Made by a program: the position numbers and the translations under genes. A DNA stretch of 64,000 bases from Streptomyces sp. PT12 (GTDB lineage Bacteria > Actinomycetota > Actinomycetes > Streptomycetales > Streptomycetaceae). Shown here in pieces: positions 17,150 through 26,898 of the stretch (positions within the stretch are counted from its first letter, which is position 1; the number at the start of each line of letters is the position of its first letter). The stretch is taken from positions 1 through 64,000 of the forward strand of contig NZ_QEST01000131.1 of assembly GCF_003311645.1 (NCBI RefSeq). The letters are read 5' to 3'. The notes under the pieces are model-generated. The model was not told the origin of the DNA, searched no databases, and saw nothing but the letters and a program-made list of their open reading frames with translations.

Positions 17150-18907
17150 GCGCGCACCCTCCCCATCGCCACAGGGGGGAGGGCGGACCCGGCGACGCTC
17201 GACGCCGGCTACTGGTTCGACAGCCTGCGCGGCCGCGTCCGTTTCGACGAGGCCGTGGAGGCCGCGCGCTCCCAGGGCCACGGGGTGTTCATCGAGTGCA
17301 GCGCCCACCCCGTTCTGGTGCCGGGGCTCGAAGAGGCCGTCGCCATCGGCTCGTTGCGCCGCAACGAGGGCGGCCAGGCGCGTTTCCTCGCCTCCCTCTC
17401 CGAAGCGTGGGTCCGCGGCGTCCCCCTCGACTGGTGCGCGGTCTTCCCCGGCGCCCGCCGCGTCGACGTCCCCACCTACCCGTTCCAGCGCCGCCGTTAC
17501 TGGCTCGACGCCGTCCCGCCCCGTACTGGCACGCACGACGCCGACGGCTGGCTGTACCGGGTCGCGTGGCAGCGCCTGCCCGACCCCGCCCCGGGCCAGG
17601 GCCCGGGGCTCGGCGGCACCTGGCTGCTCCTCACCCCATCGGGCGTCATCGAGAGCGACGCAATGGCCGCCGTCGCCGACGCGCTGAAGGGCGCGGGCGC
17701 CGATGTCACCCTCGCCGCCCCGGGCGAGGGCGTTCCCCCGGCGCCGGAGATCAGGGGCGTGCTCGCGCTGCTTGCCCTCGCCGACGACGGCGATCCCCTC
17801 CCCGCCACCGCGGGCCTGCCCCGCGCCCTCGCGGGCGTCGGCGTGCACGCCCCGCTGTGGGTGCTCACCCGCGCCGCCGTCACCACGGGCGCCGCGGACG
17901 CCGCGCCCGACCCGTGGCAGGCGCGGCTGTGGGGCCTCGGCCGGGTCGCCGCCCTCGAACACCCCGAACGCTGGGGCGGGTTGATCGACCTCCCGGCAGG
18001 CGCGCCCGAACAGCCCACGCTGGAACGGCTGTGCGCCGCCCTAGGCGGAGCCACGGGGCAGGGCGAGGACCAACTGGCCGTGCGCGGCACGGCGTTGCAC
18101 ACCCGCCGCCTGCGCCGCGCGCACCCCGCCACCGGGCGCCACCCCTGGCGCCCCCAGGGCACGGCGCTCATCACCGGCGGGACCGGCGCGCTCGGCGCCC
18201 ATGTCGCCCGCTGGCTGGCCCGCGAGGGGGCCGCGCACCTGCTGCTGCTCAGCCGCAGCGGGGAACGCGCGCAAGGCGCCGCCCAACTGGCCGAGGAGCT
18301 ACGGGCGTTGGGCGCCGAGGTGACCATCGCCGCATGCGACGCCGCCGACCGCGCCGCGCTTGCCGCCGTCATCGACGCCCACCCCGGCATCACCACCGTC
18401 TTCCACACCGCGGGTGTGCTGGACGACGGGGCGCTGGGCGACCTCACCCCCGAGCGGTTCGCCGCCGTGGCGCGCCCCAAGGTCGACGCCGCCACCCATC
18501 TGCACGAGCTGACCGCGGGCCTCGATCTGTCGGCGTTCGTGCTGTTCTCCTCGTTCGCCGGAGTCGTCGGCAACGTCGGCCAGGGCAACTACACCGCGGC
18601 CAACGCCTTCCTCGACGCCCTGCCCGAGGCGCCCCCCGCCCCCGCCCCGGCACCCCACCCCGTCAGAGCCAGCGCGACCGACGAGAGCGACGAGGCCGAC
18701 GAGGCCGACGAGTTGGCCGAGGTCGACGCGATGAGCGTGGACGACCTTGTGTACCTGGTCCTCTCCGAGGCGGGCGACGACGAAGCGGCCGACGAGCCCG
18801 AAGCGGCCGACGAGCCCGACGCGGCCGACGGCACCACGGCCGACGGCGCCGCCCGCCACGACACCGACACGGCCCACCACACAGGGAACCGGGGGGAACG
18901 AGCATGA
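17150..18907 (+). pseudogene. modular type I PKS relic, first piece: AT tail - B-type KR - C-terminal docking
   Basis: Only the end of an acyltransferase remains ([15 protein letters not shown], then [19 protein letters not shown] and the post-AT linker [14 protein letters not shown]). It leads into a ketoreductase with [19 protein letters not shown], the LDD motif (GVLDDGAL) that marks B-type KRs, catalytic Ser in FSSFAGVVG and Tyr in [13 protein letters not shown]. The protein then jumps from the KR directly into an acidic linker and a C-terminal docking helix ([16 protein letters not shown]). The rest of the KR, the ACP, the KS and the front half of the AT are missing. No start codon or RBS precedes the AT tail; the frame emerges out of the ABC gene's 3' end. 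It ends by a 4-bp ATGA overlap with the next PKS piece. Confidence 0.85.
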
Positions 18908-20280
18908 CCGGCACCGAGGCGACCGTCGTCGCCGCACTGCGCGCCTCCGTCAAGGAGAACACGAAACTCCGCCGCCTCAACCGGGAGTTGACCGACGCCG
19001 CCCACGAGCCCATCGCCATCGTCGCCATGGGCTGCCGCTTCCCCGGCGGCATCGCCTCGCCCGATGAGCTGTGGCGGCTGCTGGCCGCGGGCGATGACGC
19101 CCTCGTGCCGTTCCCCGACGACCGCGGCTGGGACCTCCCCGAGGGCGCCAGCGCCACCGCGCGCGGCGGATTCCTGCACGACGCCGCCGACTTCGACGCC
19201 GCGTTCTTCGGCATCAGTCCACGCGAGGCCCTGGCCATGGACCCCCAGCAGCGGCTCCTGCTCGATACCGCGTGCTCCGCGTCCCTCGTGACGCTGCACC
19301 TGGCCGCGCAGGCCCTGCGCCGCGGCGAGTGCGACCTCGCGCTCGCGGGCGGGGCGACCGTGATGGCCACGCCCACCGCGTTCGTCGAGTTCAGCAAGCA
19401 GGGCGGCCTGGCGCCCGACGGCCGCTGCAAGCCGTTCGACGCGTCCGCCGACGGCACCGGCTTCTCCGAGGGCGTCGGCGTCCTCGTCGTGGAACGCCTC
19501 TGCGACGCCCGCCGCAACGGCCACCGCGTGCTCGCGGTCATCCGAGGCTCCGCCGTCAACTCCGACGGCGCCTCCAACGGCCTCACCGCGCCCAACGGCC
19601 CCTCCCAACAGCGCGTGATCCGGGCCGCGTTGGCCGATGCCGGGCTGCGCCCCGAGGACATCGACGCCGTCGAGGCCCACGGCACGGGCACCACGCTCGG
19701 CGACCCCATCGAGGCCCAGGCCGTCATCTCCGTCTACGGCCGAGGCCGCGCGCCCGAACGCCCGCTGTGGCTGGGCTCGTCGAAGTCCAACCTCGGCCAC
19801 AGCCAGGCCGCAGCCGGGGTCGCGGGCGTCATCAAGATGGTGCTCGCCATGCGCCATGGCACCCTCCCCGCCACCCTGCACCTCAAGGAGCCCACGCCGC
19901 ACGTCGACTGGTCGCGCGGCGCCGTCTCTCTCCTGGCCACCGCGACGCCCTGGCCCGAGACCGGAAGGGCCCGCCGCGCGGGCGTCTCGTCGTTCGGCGT
20001 CAGCGGCACCAACGCGCATGTGCTGCTGGAGGAGCCGGACCCGCGGGACCGCGACCCCGACCGCGACCCCGCGCCCGACCGCGACCCCGACGCCGCGCCC
20101 GCCCCCCAGCCTCATCCGTCACCGGCGAGATCACCGACACCACCCGCCTCGACGCCGCGTACTGGTTCGCCAACCTGCGGCAGCCCGGCAGCTTCGACCG
20201 CGCCGCCGCCACGCTCATGAACGCGGGACACCACACGTTCATCGAGATGAGCCCCCACCCCGCCCGACGGCGGCACCGGG
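18904..20280 (+). pseudogene. modular type I PKS relic, second piece: N-terminal docking - truncated KS - AT tail
   Basis: It begins with a coiled-coil docking segment ([20 protein letters not shown]) and the KS opening [15 protein letters not shown]. Near 19255-19262 the KS jumps from MDPQQRLLL straight to DTACSAS, losing the roughly 80 residues that normally separate these blocks. The rest of the KS is well kept: [17 protein letters not shown] and [14 protein letters not shown] carry the two catalytic histidines, and it ends [10 protein letters not shown] near 20033. A Pro/Asp-rich repeat follows. An AT tail ([32 protein letters not shown]) then appears in a different frame from about 20118 to 20262. 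Most of the AT and everything expected between it and the TE is missing. The start overlaps the previous stop by 4 bp. Confidence 0.85.
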
Positions 20281-20958
20281 GTGCGGCTCGCGGGCGGCGA
20301 CCACGAGGGCCCCACGCTGCTGTGCCTCCCGCCGATCATCGGCGTCTCGGGCCCCCACCAGTACGCGCGGTTCGCCGCCGCGCTGCGCGGCAGGCGCGCC
20401 GTCGTCGCGCTGCCCCACCCGGGTTTCCGCGCGGGAGAGCCCGTCGCCGCCACGGCCCGCGCCCTGGCCCGCGCCCACGCCGACACGGCGCTGCGGCTTG
20501 CCGACGGGGCGCCGTTCGCGCTGGTCGGTTACTCGTCGGGCGGCTTCGTCGCCCACGCCGTCGCCGAGGAGCTCCGGGCCCGTGGCACCGCGCCCGACCG
20601 GGTCGTCTTGCTCGACAGCTACCCGCCCGACGAGACCGAGCTGCTCGAACGCCTCATCCCCGCCGTCATCCGGGGCCTGAAGGCCCGCAGGGACCGCGTG
20701 CTCGGCGGCGAGGACGACGCGTGGCTCACCGCGATGGGCCGCTACATGAGCTTCGACTGGACCCCGTCCCCGGTCTCGGCGCCCACGCTCCTGGTCCGCT
20801 CGAGCACGCCGCTGGCCGGGCTGCCCGAGGGCGAGCCGTGGCGGGCCACCTGGAAGCACCCCCACCGGGCTGTCGACGTCGCGGGCGACCACTTCACGAT
20901 GATGGAGGCGCACGCCGACGCCGCGGCCGAAGCGGTGGAGGAGTGGCTGGCGGGCTGA
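20281..20958 (+). CDS. PKS-type thioesterase domain (probably the detached end of the PKS)
   Basis: A 225-residue alpha/beta hydrolase of the macrolide chain-terminating TE type: GPTLLCLPPIIGVSGPHQYARF at the start, the nucleophile elbow GYSSGG (Ser near residue 82), LLDSYPP, and the late VAGDHFTMMEAH with the catalytic His. In intact synthases this is the last domain, releasing or cyclising the polyketide. The GTG at 20281 has no RBS. In-frame sequence just before it (PDGGTG) reads like the normal ACP-TE linker, and the AT tail abuts it in another frame. It could be translated alone but is most likely a stranded PKS domain. A free type II TE is the alternative. Confidence 0.75.
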   Translation: MRLAGGDHEGPTLLCLPPIIGVSGPHQYARFAAALRGRRAVVALPHPGFRAGEPVAATARALARAHADTALRLADGAPFALVGYSSGGFVAHAVAEELRARGTAPDRVVLLDSYPPDETELLERLIPAVIRGLKARRDRVLGGEDDAWLTAMGRYMSFDWTPSPVSAPTLLVRSSTPLAGLPEGEPWRATWKHPHRAVDVAGDHFTMMEAHADAAAEAVEEWLAG

Positions 20959-20968
20959 CCTCTCGCCC

Positions 20969-22270
20969 TCAGTCGGCCAGGCGGGTGCCGTCGTCGGTCA
21001 GACGGACAGGGGTACCCGTTTCGGCCGAACGGTTCGCCGCGGCGCCGATCAGGACGCTCCGGATGCCGTCGCGGTACCCGGCGGGCCGCGCCAGCGGGTC
21101 ATCGGACGGCCCGCGGAAGACATCGTCGAGCAGCAGCCGGTCACCGCCGCCGTGCGCTCCCGCGCCGCCTTCGATGGCGATGTCCTCCGGCTTGTTCCAG
21201 TGCCGGTGCAGGACAAGCCGCTCCCAGGCGCCCTCGGCGTTCTCCTTGGACGCGGCGCTTGGATCGATCGCGGCGTGCGGGGGAGTCCAGGCCCTTTCGC
21301 AGACGTTCAGTTCGATGCGGCCCTCGGTGCCGTTGAAGGACACCCGGTAACCCTCGTACGGCGCGTGGGCGTTGAGGGAATAGGTGAGCATCGCCCGGTT
21401 CGCGTAGCGGACCAGGACCGCCATGTTGTCGTCAATGGTGACGCCGGGGCCGAAGACGTCGCGGTCCCTGATGTAGCCGTCCTCGTGCTCGGCTCGCAGG
21501 TAGAGCTCGGCGAGCCGGGGGTCGGCGGAGACGTCCAGGAGGAAGGGGTCACTGCCGAGTCCGGGCGCGCCCTGCCCGCGCGCGGGACGTCCGGTCAGGC
21601 CCCGCGCCGCCGCGTTCTCCTCGCCGTAGAAGCGCAGGTCCGCCTGGGCGAACACCAGCTCGGCCGCCGAGTCGAGCCACCAGTTGACGAGATCGAAGTG
21701 GTGGCTGGACTTGTGGACGAGCAGCCCCCCTGAGGCCGACCTGTCCCGGTGCCAGCGGCGGAAGTAGTCCGCGCCGTGGATGGTGTCAAGCAGCCATTCG
21801 AAGTGCACGGAGGTGACCTCGCCCACGGCCCCCTCGGCGAGGAGCCCGCGCACCGCGGAATTGCGCGGCGAATAGCGGTAGTTGAAGGTCACGATGAGAT
21901 TGCCGTCGCTGCGCGCCGCCGAGTCGGCGATGGCGGCGCAGCCCGCCGCGTCCGTGGTCAGCGGCTTCTCCACCACGACGTTCCGGTCGGCGTCGAGCGC
22001 CGCGCACACATAGGTGGCGTGCAGCGCGTCCACCGTGGTGACCACCACGGTGTCGGCGCGGTCAAGCATCTCCTCGAAGCGGTCGGGCGCGAAGCAGGGG
22101 ACCTCGGGGCGACCCGATCGCGCGATGGTGCGGTTGTAGTAGTTCATGCGGGTCTGGTTGACGTCGCACAGGCCGGTGATCTCGCCGGCGTCGCTCCAGT
22201 CGGTCAGAAGCGCGTTCACATACATCCGGGCGCGATGACCGAGACCGACAAAGGCGTATCGAGTACCCAC
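20969..22270 (-). CDS. Gfo/Idh/MocA family oxidoreductase
   Basis: A 433-residue NAD(P)-dependent sugar or inositol dehydrogenase. The N-terminal Rossmann motif is YAFVGLGHRARMYVNAL, the EKP signature (VVVEKPLTTDAAG) is near residue 100, and an HFDLVNWW segment provides the catalytic His region. The GTG at 22270 has AGGAG seven bases upstream. It is the last gene of the minus-strand carbohydrate unit, separated from the binding protein gene by a strong hairpin. Likely role: oxidation of the imported sugar or a derivative. The exact sugar is unknown. Confidence 0.88.
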   Translation of the reverse strand: MGTRYAFVGLGHRARMYVNALLTDWSDAGEITGLCDVNQTRMNYYNRTIARSGRPEVPCFAPDRFEEMLDRADTVVVTTVDALHATYVCAALDADRNVVVEKPLTTDAAGCAAIADSAARSDGNLIVTFNYRYSPRNSAVRGLLAEGAVGEVTSVHFEWLLDTIHGADYFRRWHRDRSASGGLLVHKSSHHFDLVNWWLDSAAELVFAQADLRFYGEENAAARGLTGRPARGQGAPGLGSDPFLLDVSADPRLAELYLRAEHEDGYIRDRDVFGPGVTIDDNMAVLVRYANRAMLTYSLNAHAPYEGYRVSFNGTEGRIELNVCERAWTPPHAAIDPSAASKENAEGAWERLVLHRHWNKPEDIAIEGGAGAHGGGDRLLLDDVFRGPSDDPLARPAGYRDGIRSVLIGAAANRSAETGTPVRLTDDGTRLAD

Positions 22271-22298
22271 AGCTTGCTCCTGGTTCAGGCGTCGAGGC

Positions 22299-22328
22299 GG
22301 CCGGTGCCGTGCGCGCACGGCACCGGCC
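22299..22328. terminator. 14-bp intercistronic hairpin between binding protein and dehydrogenase genes
   Basis: GGCCGGTGCCGTGC at 22299-22312 and its exact complement at 22315-22328 form a near-continuous perfect stem with a minimal 2-nt gap. It lies 31 bp after the stop of the binding protein gene (minus strand) and before the GTG of the last gene. It could be a terminator, an attenuator or an RNA-stabilising hairpin that keeps the binding-protein mRNA abundant. Confidence 0.7.
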
Positions 22329-22358
22329 GGGGATCCGCGGCCGGTCCGCCCGGCACGG

Positions 22359-23630
22359 TCAGCCCAGGGTGGAATCGGCTTCGGCGAGGAAGGCGGAGGC
22401 CGCCTCCCGCGGGCTCTGGTTGCCGAACAGGACCTCCTGGCCGTAGCGCTCCAGCATGTCGGGGATGTCGCCCGCTCCCAGGGGCGGCGCGGTGGGGGCC
22501 GCGCTGAGCTCCCCTGCGATCTCGTTGAAGAACTCGAGCGAGGCGACGTCCGCCTCAGGAAGATCGGCCTGGATGCTCTCCAGCACGGTGGAGTTGATGG
22601 GAAGCCCGCGGTCCGAGCCCAGGATGGCTCCTGCCTCGGGGTCGTTGACGAGGAAGTCGATGAGCAGGGCCGCCTCCTCGGGGTGCTCGGTCCCGGCGTA
22701 GGACGACCAGTACATGCTCGGCTGGAGGAACATGCCGCTGGCCTCGGCGCCGGGGGCGGTCGGGAAGCGCAGCAACTCGATGCTCTCGCCCGAGCTGATG
22801 CTGATGGCGCTCAGCTGGTTGCTCCACCACATGCCGAACGCTCCGTCGTTGGTGGCGACCAGGGCGTTCTCGACGGCGCTTCCGAGCTCGGCGCTGAGCG
22901 CCGCGTCCGGCGCGGCACCGGAGTCCTGGTGCTCCAGCTGGAGCTCGAACCACTCGACCAGCGTGTCCTCGGAGAGGCCGATGCCGTCCTCGGTGTACAT
23001 CTGCTCGCCGTGCTGCTCCGCGAAGATCTTCAGGAAGGCGTCGTTGAACGACGGCTGCGAGCCGTAGGCGTCCCCTGTGGCCTCGCTGATCTGCTGGCTG
23101 ACCTCCAGGTAGTCGTCCCACGTCCATGAGGTGTCGTCCGGGAGCTCGACCCCCGCCTCGTCGAACACGGCGGTGTTCGCCATCAGGCTGAAGGTGTTGG
23201 CGCCCGTGGGTATGCCCACCTGCTGATCGTTCACCACGCCGGACGCCAGCACATTCGGGTCAAGGTCCGCCGTGTCCAACCGGTCCGTGAGGTCGGCCAG
23301 GATCTCGTTGTCGGAGAACTCCCCCAGCCTGCGGATCTCGATCGCGAAGACATCGGGGGCCTCACGGGAGGCCACCTGCGTCGTCAGCCGGTCGTAGTAG
23401 GGGGTGAAGTCGGTGTACTCAGGCTCCACCTGGATACCGGGATTCTTCTCCTCGAAGAGAGCGATCGCCTCTTGCGTCAGCTCGTGCCGGGAGTCGTTTC
23501 CCCACCAGGCCATGCGCAACGTCACGGACCCGTCGCCGGATTCGCTGTCGTCGCCGCACGCGGTGACGCCCGCGAGAAGCGCCCCCACCGCGGCGAGCGC
23601 CGCATATGACTTTCCTTTCCGATGTGACAT
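22359..23630 (-). CDS. sugar ABC transporter substrate-binding lipoprotein
   Basis: A 423-residue family 1 extracellular binding protein. The signal peptide ends in the lipobox VTAC, with Cys25 as the expected lipid anchor. The mature part opens with acidic residues and VTLRMAWWGNDSRHELTQEAI. WTWDDYLEVSQQI and YWSSYAGTEHPEEAALLIDFL are typical of carbohydrate (CUT1) binding proteins. It captures a sugar or oligosaccharide outside the membrane for the two permeases encoded next to it. A purine-rich AAAGGG lies before the ATG. The sugar cannot be inferred from sequence; the neighbouring catabolic genes suggest a uronate, aldonate or related sugar. Confidence 0.92.
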   Translation of the reverse strand: MSHRKGKSYAALAAVGALLAGVTACGDDSESGDGSVTLRMAWWGNDSRHELTQEAIALFEEKNPGIQVEPEYTDFTPYYDRLTTQVASREAPDVFAIEIRRLGEFSDNEILADLTDRLDTADLDPNVLASGVVNDQQVGIPTGANTFSLMANTAVFDEAGVELPDDTSWTWDDYLEVSQQISEATGDAYGSQPSFNDAFLKIFAEQHGEQMYTEDGIGLSEDTLVEWFELQLEHQDSGAAPDAALSAELGSAVENALVATNDGAFGMWWSNQLSAISISSGESIELLRFPTAPGAEASGMFLQPSMYWSSYAGTEHPEEAALLIDFLVNDPEAGAILGSDRGLPINSTVLESIQADLPEADVASLEFFNEIAGELSAAPTAPPLGAGDIPDMLERYGQEVLFGNQSPREAASAFLAEADSTLG

Positions 23631-23656
23631 GTTATTCCCTTTCTAAAGGACCTGGG

Positions 23657-24535
23657 CTAACGCAGCCCGGTGGTGGCGATACCGCGGATCAGATACCTCT
23701 GACCGGCGAGGAAGAACCCGAAAATGGGACCGAGAGACAGCAAGGACATGGCGAACATGGGGCCCCAGGACGAATTGCCACTGGCGTCCATGAAGGTGCG
23801 AAGCGCTACCGGAGCCGTGAACATATCCGGGTTGGTGAGGAAGATCAGCTGGCTGAGGAAGTCGTTCCACGTCCAGATGAAGGTGAAGATCGCCGTGGTG
23901 GCAAGCGCCGGCATGGACAGCGGGATGATGATGCGGCTGAAGATCCGCCAGTGCCCGGCCCCGTCGATCCTGGCCGCCTCGTCGAGATCCCTCGGCAGGG
24001 TCCTGATGAACTGCACCATCAGGAAGATGAAGAACGCGTCCGTGGCAAGGAACTTCGGAATGATCAGCGGCCAGAAGGTGTTGATCCAGTCCAGCTCGGA
24101 GAACAGGACGTACTGCGGGACGAGCACGGCGTGGAGGGGCAGCATGATCGAGCCGAGCATCAGCGCGAACCACAGGCGCTTGAGGGGGAACTCCAGCCTG
24201 GCGAAAGCGTAGGCGGCGAGCGAACAGGCCACGAGATTGCCGACCACCGCGCCGACCGTGACGATGGCCGAGTTGACGAAGTAGTGGCCGAAGGAGTGGC
24301 TCAGCGCACCCCAGCCATCGGAGAAGTTGTCGAGAGTGACCTCGCTCGGGAGCAGCCCGGTCTCCCGGAAGATGAGCTCCTCGGGCTTGAGGGCACTTGA
24401 GACCATCCACAGCAGCGGGTAGAGCATGACGAAGCCGAACCCGATGAGCAGCAGATGCGTCAGGAACCGGTGACGCTGCGCCGCACCAAGCGTCCTGGCG
24501 AGCAGGGTGCCGTTGCGCTCAGTTTTATTTGTCAC
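23657..24535 (-). CDS. carbohydrate ABC transporter permease (MalG-like)
   Basis: A 292-residue inner-membrane permease with about six hydrophobic helices (FLTHLLLIGFGFVMLYPLLW first). The cytoplasmic EAA loop is DEAARIDGAGHWRIFSRIII followed by PL, the ATPase docking motif. Together with the MalF-like partner it forms the pore of a CUT1 sugar importer. Its start overlaps the stop of the MalF-like gene by 11 bp, so translation is probably coupled. No ATPase gene is present here; actinomycetes usually share one MsiK-type ATPase among such importers. Confidence 0.92.
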   Translation of the reverse strand: MTNKTERNGTLLARTLGAAQRHRFLTHLLLIGFGFVMLYPLLWMVSSALKPEELIFRETGLLPSEVTLDNFSDGWGALSHSFGHYFVNSAIVTVGAVVGNLVACSLAAYAFARLEFPLKRLWFALMLGSIMLPLHAVLVPQYVLFSELDWINTFWPLIIPKFLATDAFFIFLMVQFIRTLPRDLDEAARIDGAGHWRIFSRIIIPLSMPALATTAIFTFIWTWNDFLSQLIFLTNPDMFTAPVALRTFMDASGNSSWGPMFAMSLLSLGPIFGFFLAGQRYLIRGIATTGLR

Positions 24536-25499
24536 TGTAGAACACCCAGTATTTCGACATGCCGAAATTGATGGCCGTGAAGACGGCGATGATGAGCACG
24601 AGCACCCACGCCATCGCCGATGCGTATCCCATTTCCAGGGAAGGGCCGAATCCCTTCAGGTAGATGTACATGGTGTAGAAGAGCGTGGAATCCGCGGGTC
24701 CGCCTTTACCGCCGCTCACCACGAACGCCTGGGTGAAGGACTGGAAGGCGTTGATCAACTGGAGCACCAGGTTGAAGAAGATGATCGGCGTGAGCAGGGG
24801 CACGGTGATGGAGCGGAACTGCCGCAGCTTGTTGGCCCCGTCGATCCCGGCCGCCTCGTAGAGGCTCTGCGGGATCTGCCGCAGTCCGGCCAGGAAGATG
24901 ACCATCGGCGCGCCGAACGTCCAGACGTTCAGGATGATCAGGGTTCCCAGGGCGGTGTCCGGATTGGCGATCCAGCTGGTGCCCTCGACTCCGAAGATGC
25001 CGAGGAAGCCGTTGACGATGCCCTCGTCGCCGAAGATCTGCCGCCACAGGATCGCGATGGCGACGCTTCCGCCGAGCAGCGAGGGCAGGTAGTAGATCGA
25101 TCGGTAGATGGGCAGTCCGGACACGCCGCGGTCCAGCAGCAGCGCCAGCGCCAGCGCGAAGCCCAGCTGGAGCGGGACGGAGACGAAGACGTACACCGCC
25201 GTGTTGCGCAGGGCCTTCATGAAGCGCGGGTCGTCCGTGAACATCCGCTGGTAGTTGTCCAGCCCGACCCAGTCGGCGTCACCGATCAGGTTGTAGTCGG
25301 TGAAGGACAGATAGAGCGACGCCACCAGCGGCCCCGCGGTGATCAGGGCCAGACCGACGAACCAGGGCGCCAGGAAGACATAGGCCGTCACCGCCTCACG
25401 GCGGCGGCGGGTCTTCGCGCCCCTGGGCTCGGGCCGCGCCTTGCGCGGCGACAGCGACCGGGCCCGGGTGGGCTCCACGTGTATCTCGGTGCGTGTCAT
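24525..25499 (-). CDS. carbohydrate ABC transporter permease (MalF-like)
   Basis: A 324-residue permease. A basic N-terminal tail of about 35 residues (SPRKARPEPRGAKTRRRREA) precedes the first helix (AYVFLAPWFVGLALITAGPLV). The EAA loop is YEAAGIDGANKLRQFRSITV followed by PLL. It pairs with the MalG-like protein. The ATG at 25499 (MTRTEIHVEP) is taken as start although no strong Shine-Dalgarno precedes it. A 148-bp gap separates it from the dehydrogenase gene upstream in the operon. Confidence 0.9.
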   Translation of the reverse strand: MTRTEIHVEPTRARSLSPRKARPEPRGAKTRRRREAVTAYVFLAPWFVGLALITAGPLVASLYLSFTDYNLIGDADWVGLDNYQRMFTDDPRFMKALRNTAVYVFVSVPLQLGFALALALLLDRGVSGLPIYRSIYYLPSLLGGSVAIAILWRQIFGDEGIVNGFLGIFGVEGTSWIANPDTALGTLIILNVWTFGAPMVIFLAGLRQIPQSLYEAAGIDGANKLRQFRSITVPLLTPIIFFNLVLQLINAFQSFTQAFVVSGGKGGPADSTLFYTMYIYLKGFGPSLEMGYASAMAWVLVLIIAVFTAINFGMSKYWVFYSDK

Positions 25500-25647
25500 G
25501 CCGGACCGCCCCGTCCACCCGGCTCGGGCCGACGCGTCACGGACGTGCCGGGAATTTCCTTGATCATCTGCACTCTCCCTGCGAGCGCTGGATTCGGACA
25601 ACGGACAAAGAGCCCATGGATGGCGCCTGCCAACTCCCACCCCCTTC

Positions 25648-26862
25648 TCAGCCCGGGCCCGGGCCTTGGCCGGGACGGCGAAGGCGCTCCCTCGGGTATC
25701 GCGCCCAGTCCACGGCCAGTTCGGAGTACAGGGCCAGCTCCGCCGCTCCCCGCGCGGTCAGCTCGTCGATGCCGGGGATGACCCGGCGCGGCCCGCTCGT
25801 CCCCGGCTCGCTGCGCCAGGCGCCCCGGGGCAGGACCAGCGGATCCGGGGCCGTGCGCACCGCCTCCACCACCTCAGTGAACGCCCCGGTGTGCGCCAAC
25901 GGGGCCCGCAGCGGGGCGCCTTCGCGCAGGTGGGCCACGAGGTTGGCCAGCAGGTCGGTGCGGCCGTGCTCGGAGACCCGCGGTCGCTCTCCCGCCCGTT
26001 CGAGCAGCAGCCGGTCTGCCTTGTACCAGAAGGTGATCCGGCCCGCGTCACCGTGCACCACCACGTATGGCTCGCTCGGGTGCTCGGCGCACAGCGTCAC
26101 GGCGGCGACCACCCGCCCACCCGCCGTGGTGGTGATCCTGGCGCAGGACGTGTCGTCGGCGGAGATGTCGTTGACCCGGTACAACTCCAGGTCGACGGCC
26201 GCGATGTCCTCCGCCCGCTCGGCGCCCTCGATGCGCAGCGCGGTGGCCACCGCGTGGGCCAGCGGATTGGTGAGCACGCCGTCCACCACGTCGCGGCCGT
26301 CAAGGCGGCGACTGCCACCCCAGGCCGCGCGCCGCCAGTAGGACTCGTCGCGCCCCCAGGCGCCGGCGGCGCCGATGCCCGTCACGGTGCCGATCGCGCC
26401 GTCACCGATCAGCTCGGCGATCCGGTCGAGGGCGTGCGACCCCAGTGACTGGAAGCCGACCTGGCAGACCACCCCGGCCCTCTCGAGTCCGCCGGTGAGC
26501 CGCTCGAACGCCGCGCGGGAGGGGGTGGGTGGCTTCTCAAGCAGCAGGTGCGCGCCGGCGTCGGCCGCGATCTGGCCCAGCTCGGCATGCGTGTGGATGG
26601 GAGTGCAGACCACGACCACCTCGGCCGCGGTGCGTTCCAGCAGGCGGGCCAGGTCGTCCGACTGCGCCACCTGGCCGTGCCCGGCGAGCTCTTCCTCGTC
26701 GAGCGGGGTGAGCTCGCAGACTCCGACCAGGCTGACCAGGCCCTCGTCCGCGAGCCTGCGGATGTTGCGCAGGTGCCAGCGGCCGTGCCCGCGGGCACCC
26801 GCGAGGACGATCGGCACCGGGCCGTTCGACCCGGCACCGTCCTCGTTGACGGTGTCGGCCAT
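25648..26862 (-). CDS. Gfo/Idh/MocA family oxidoreductase
   Basis: A 404-residue dehydrogenase of the same superfamily as the one at 20969. The cofactor motif is IVLAGARGHGRWHLRNI, where Ala-Arg-Gly replaces the commoner GxGxxG spacing. VVCTPIHTHAELGQ and LLLEKPPTPSRAAF hold the conserved EKP. The ATG at 26862 has GGAG upstream. It sits between the dehydratase gene and the transporter genes and is preceded by a LacI-like palindrome at 26899-26912, so it may start a sub-operon. A sugar or sugar-derivative oxidation role is inferred. Confidence 0.85.
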   Translation of the reverse strand: MADTVNEDGAGSNGPVPIVLAGARGHGRWHLRNIRRLADEGLVSLVGVCELTPLDEEELAGHGQVAQSDDLARLLERTAAEVVVVCTPIHTHAELGQIAADAGAHLLLEKPPTPSRAAFERLTGGLERAGVVCQVGFQSLGSHALDRIAELIGDGAIGTVTGIGAAGAWGRDESYWRRAAWGGSRRLDGRDVVDGVLTNPLAHAVATALRIEGAERAEDIAAVDLELYRVNDISADDTSCARITTTAGGRVVAAVTLCAEHPSEPYVVVHGDAGRITFWYKADRLLLERAGERPRVSEHGRTDLLANLVAHLREGAPLRAPLAHTGAFTEVVEAVRTAPDPLVLPRGAWRSEPGTSGPRRVIPGIDELTARGAAELALYSELAVDWARYPRERLRRPGQGPGPG

Positions 26863-26898
26863 GCTCCGCTTCTCCAGATTCTCGATGGGCGGTAGGGC

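Noticed and set aside
15952-17172. 406-residue minus-strand frame opposite the ABC ATPase domain
   Set aside because: The + strand carries Walker A, signature and Walker B. The opposite frame is compositionally odd.
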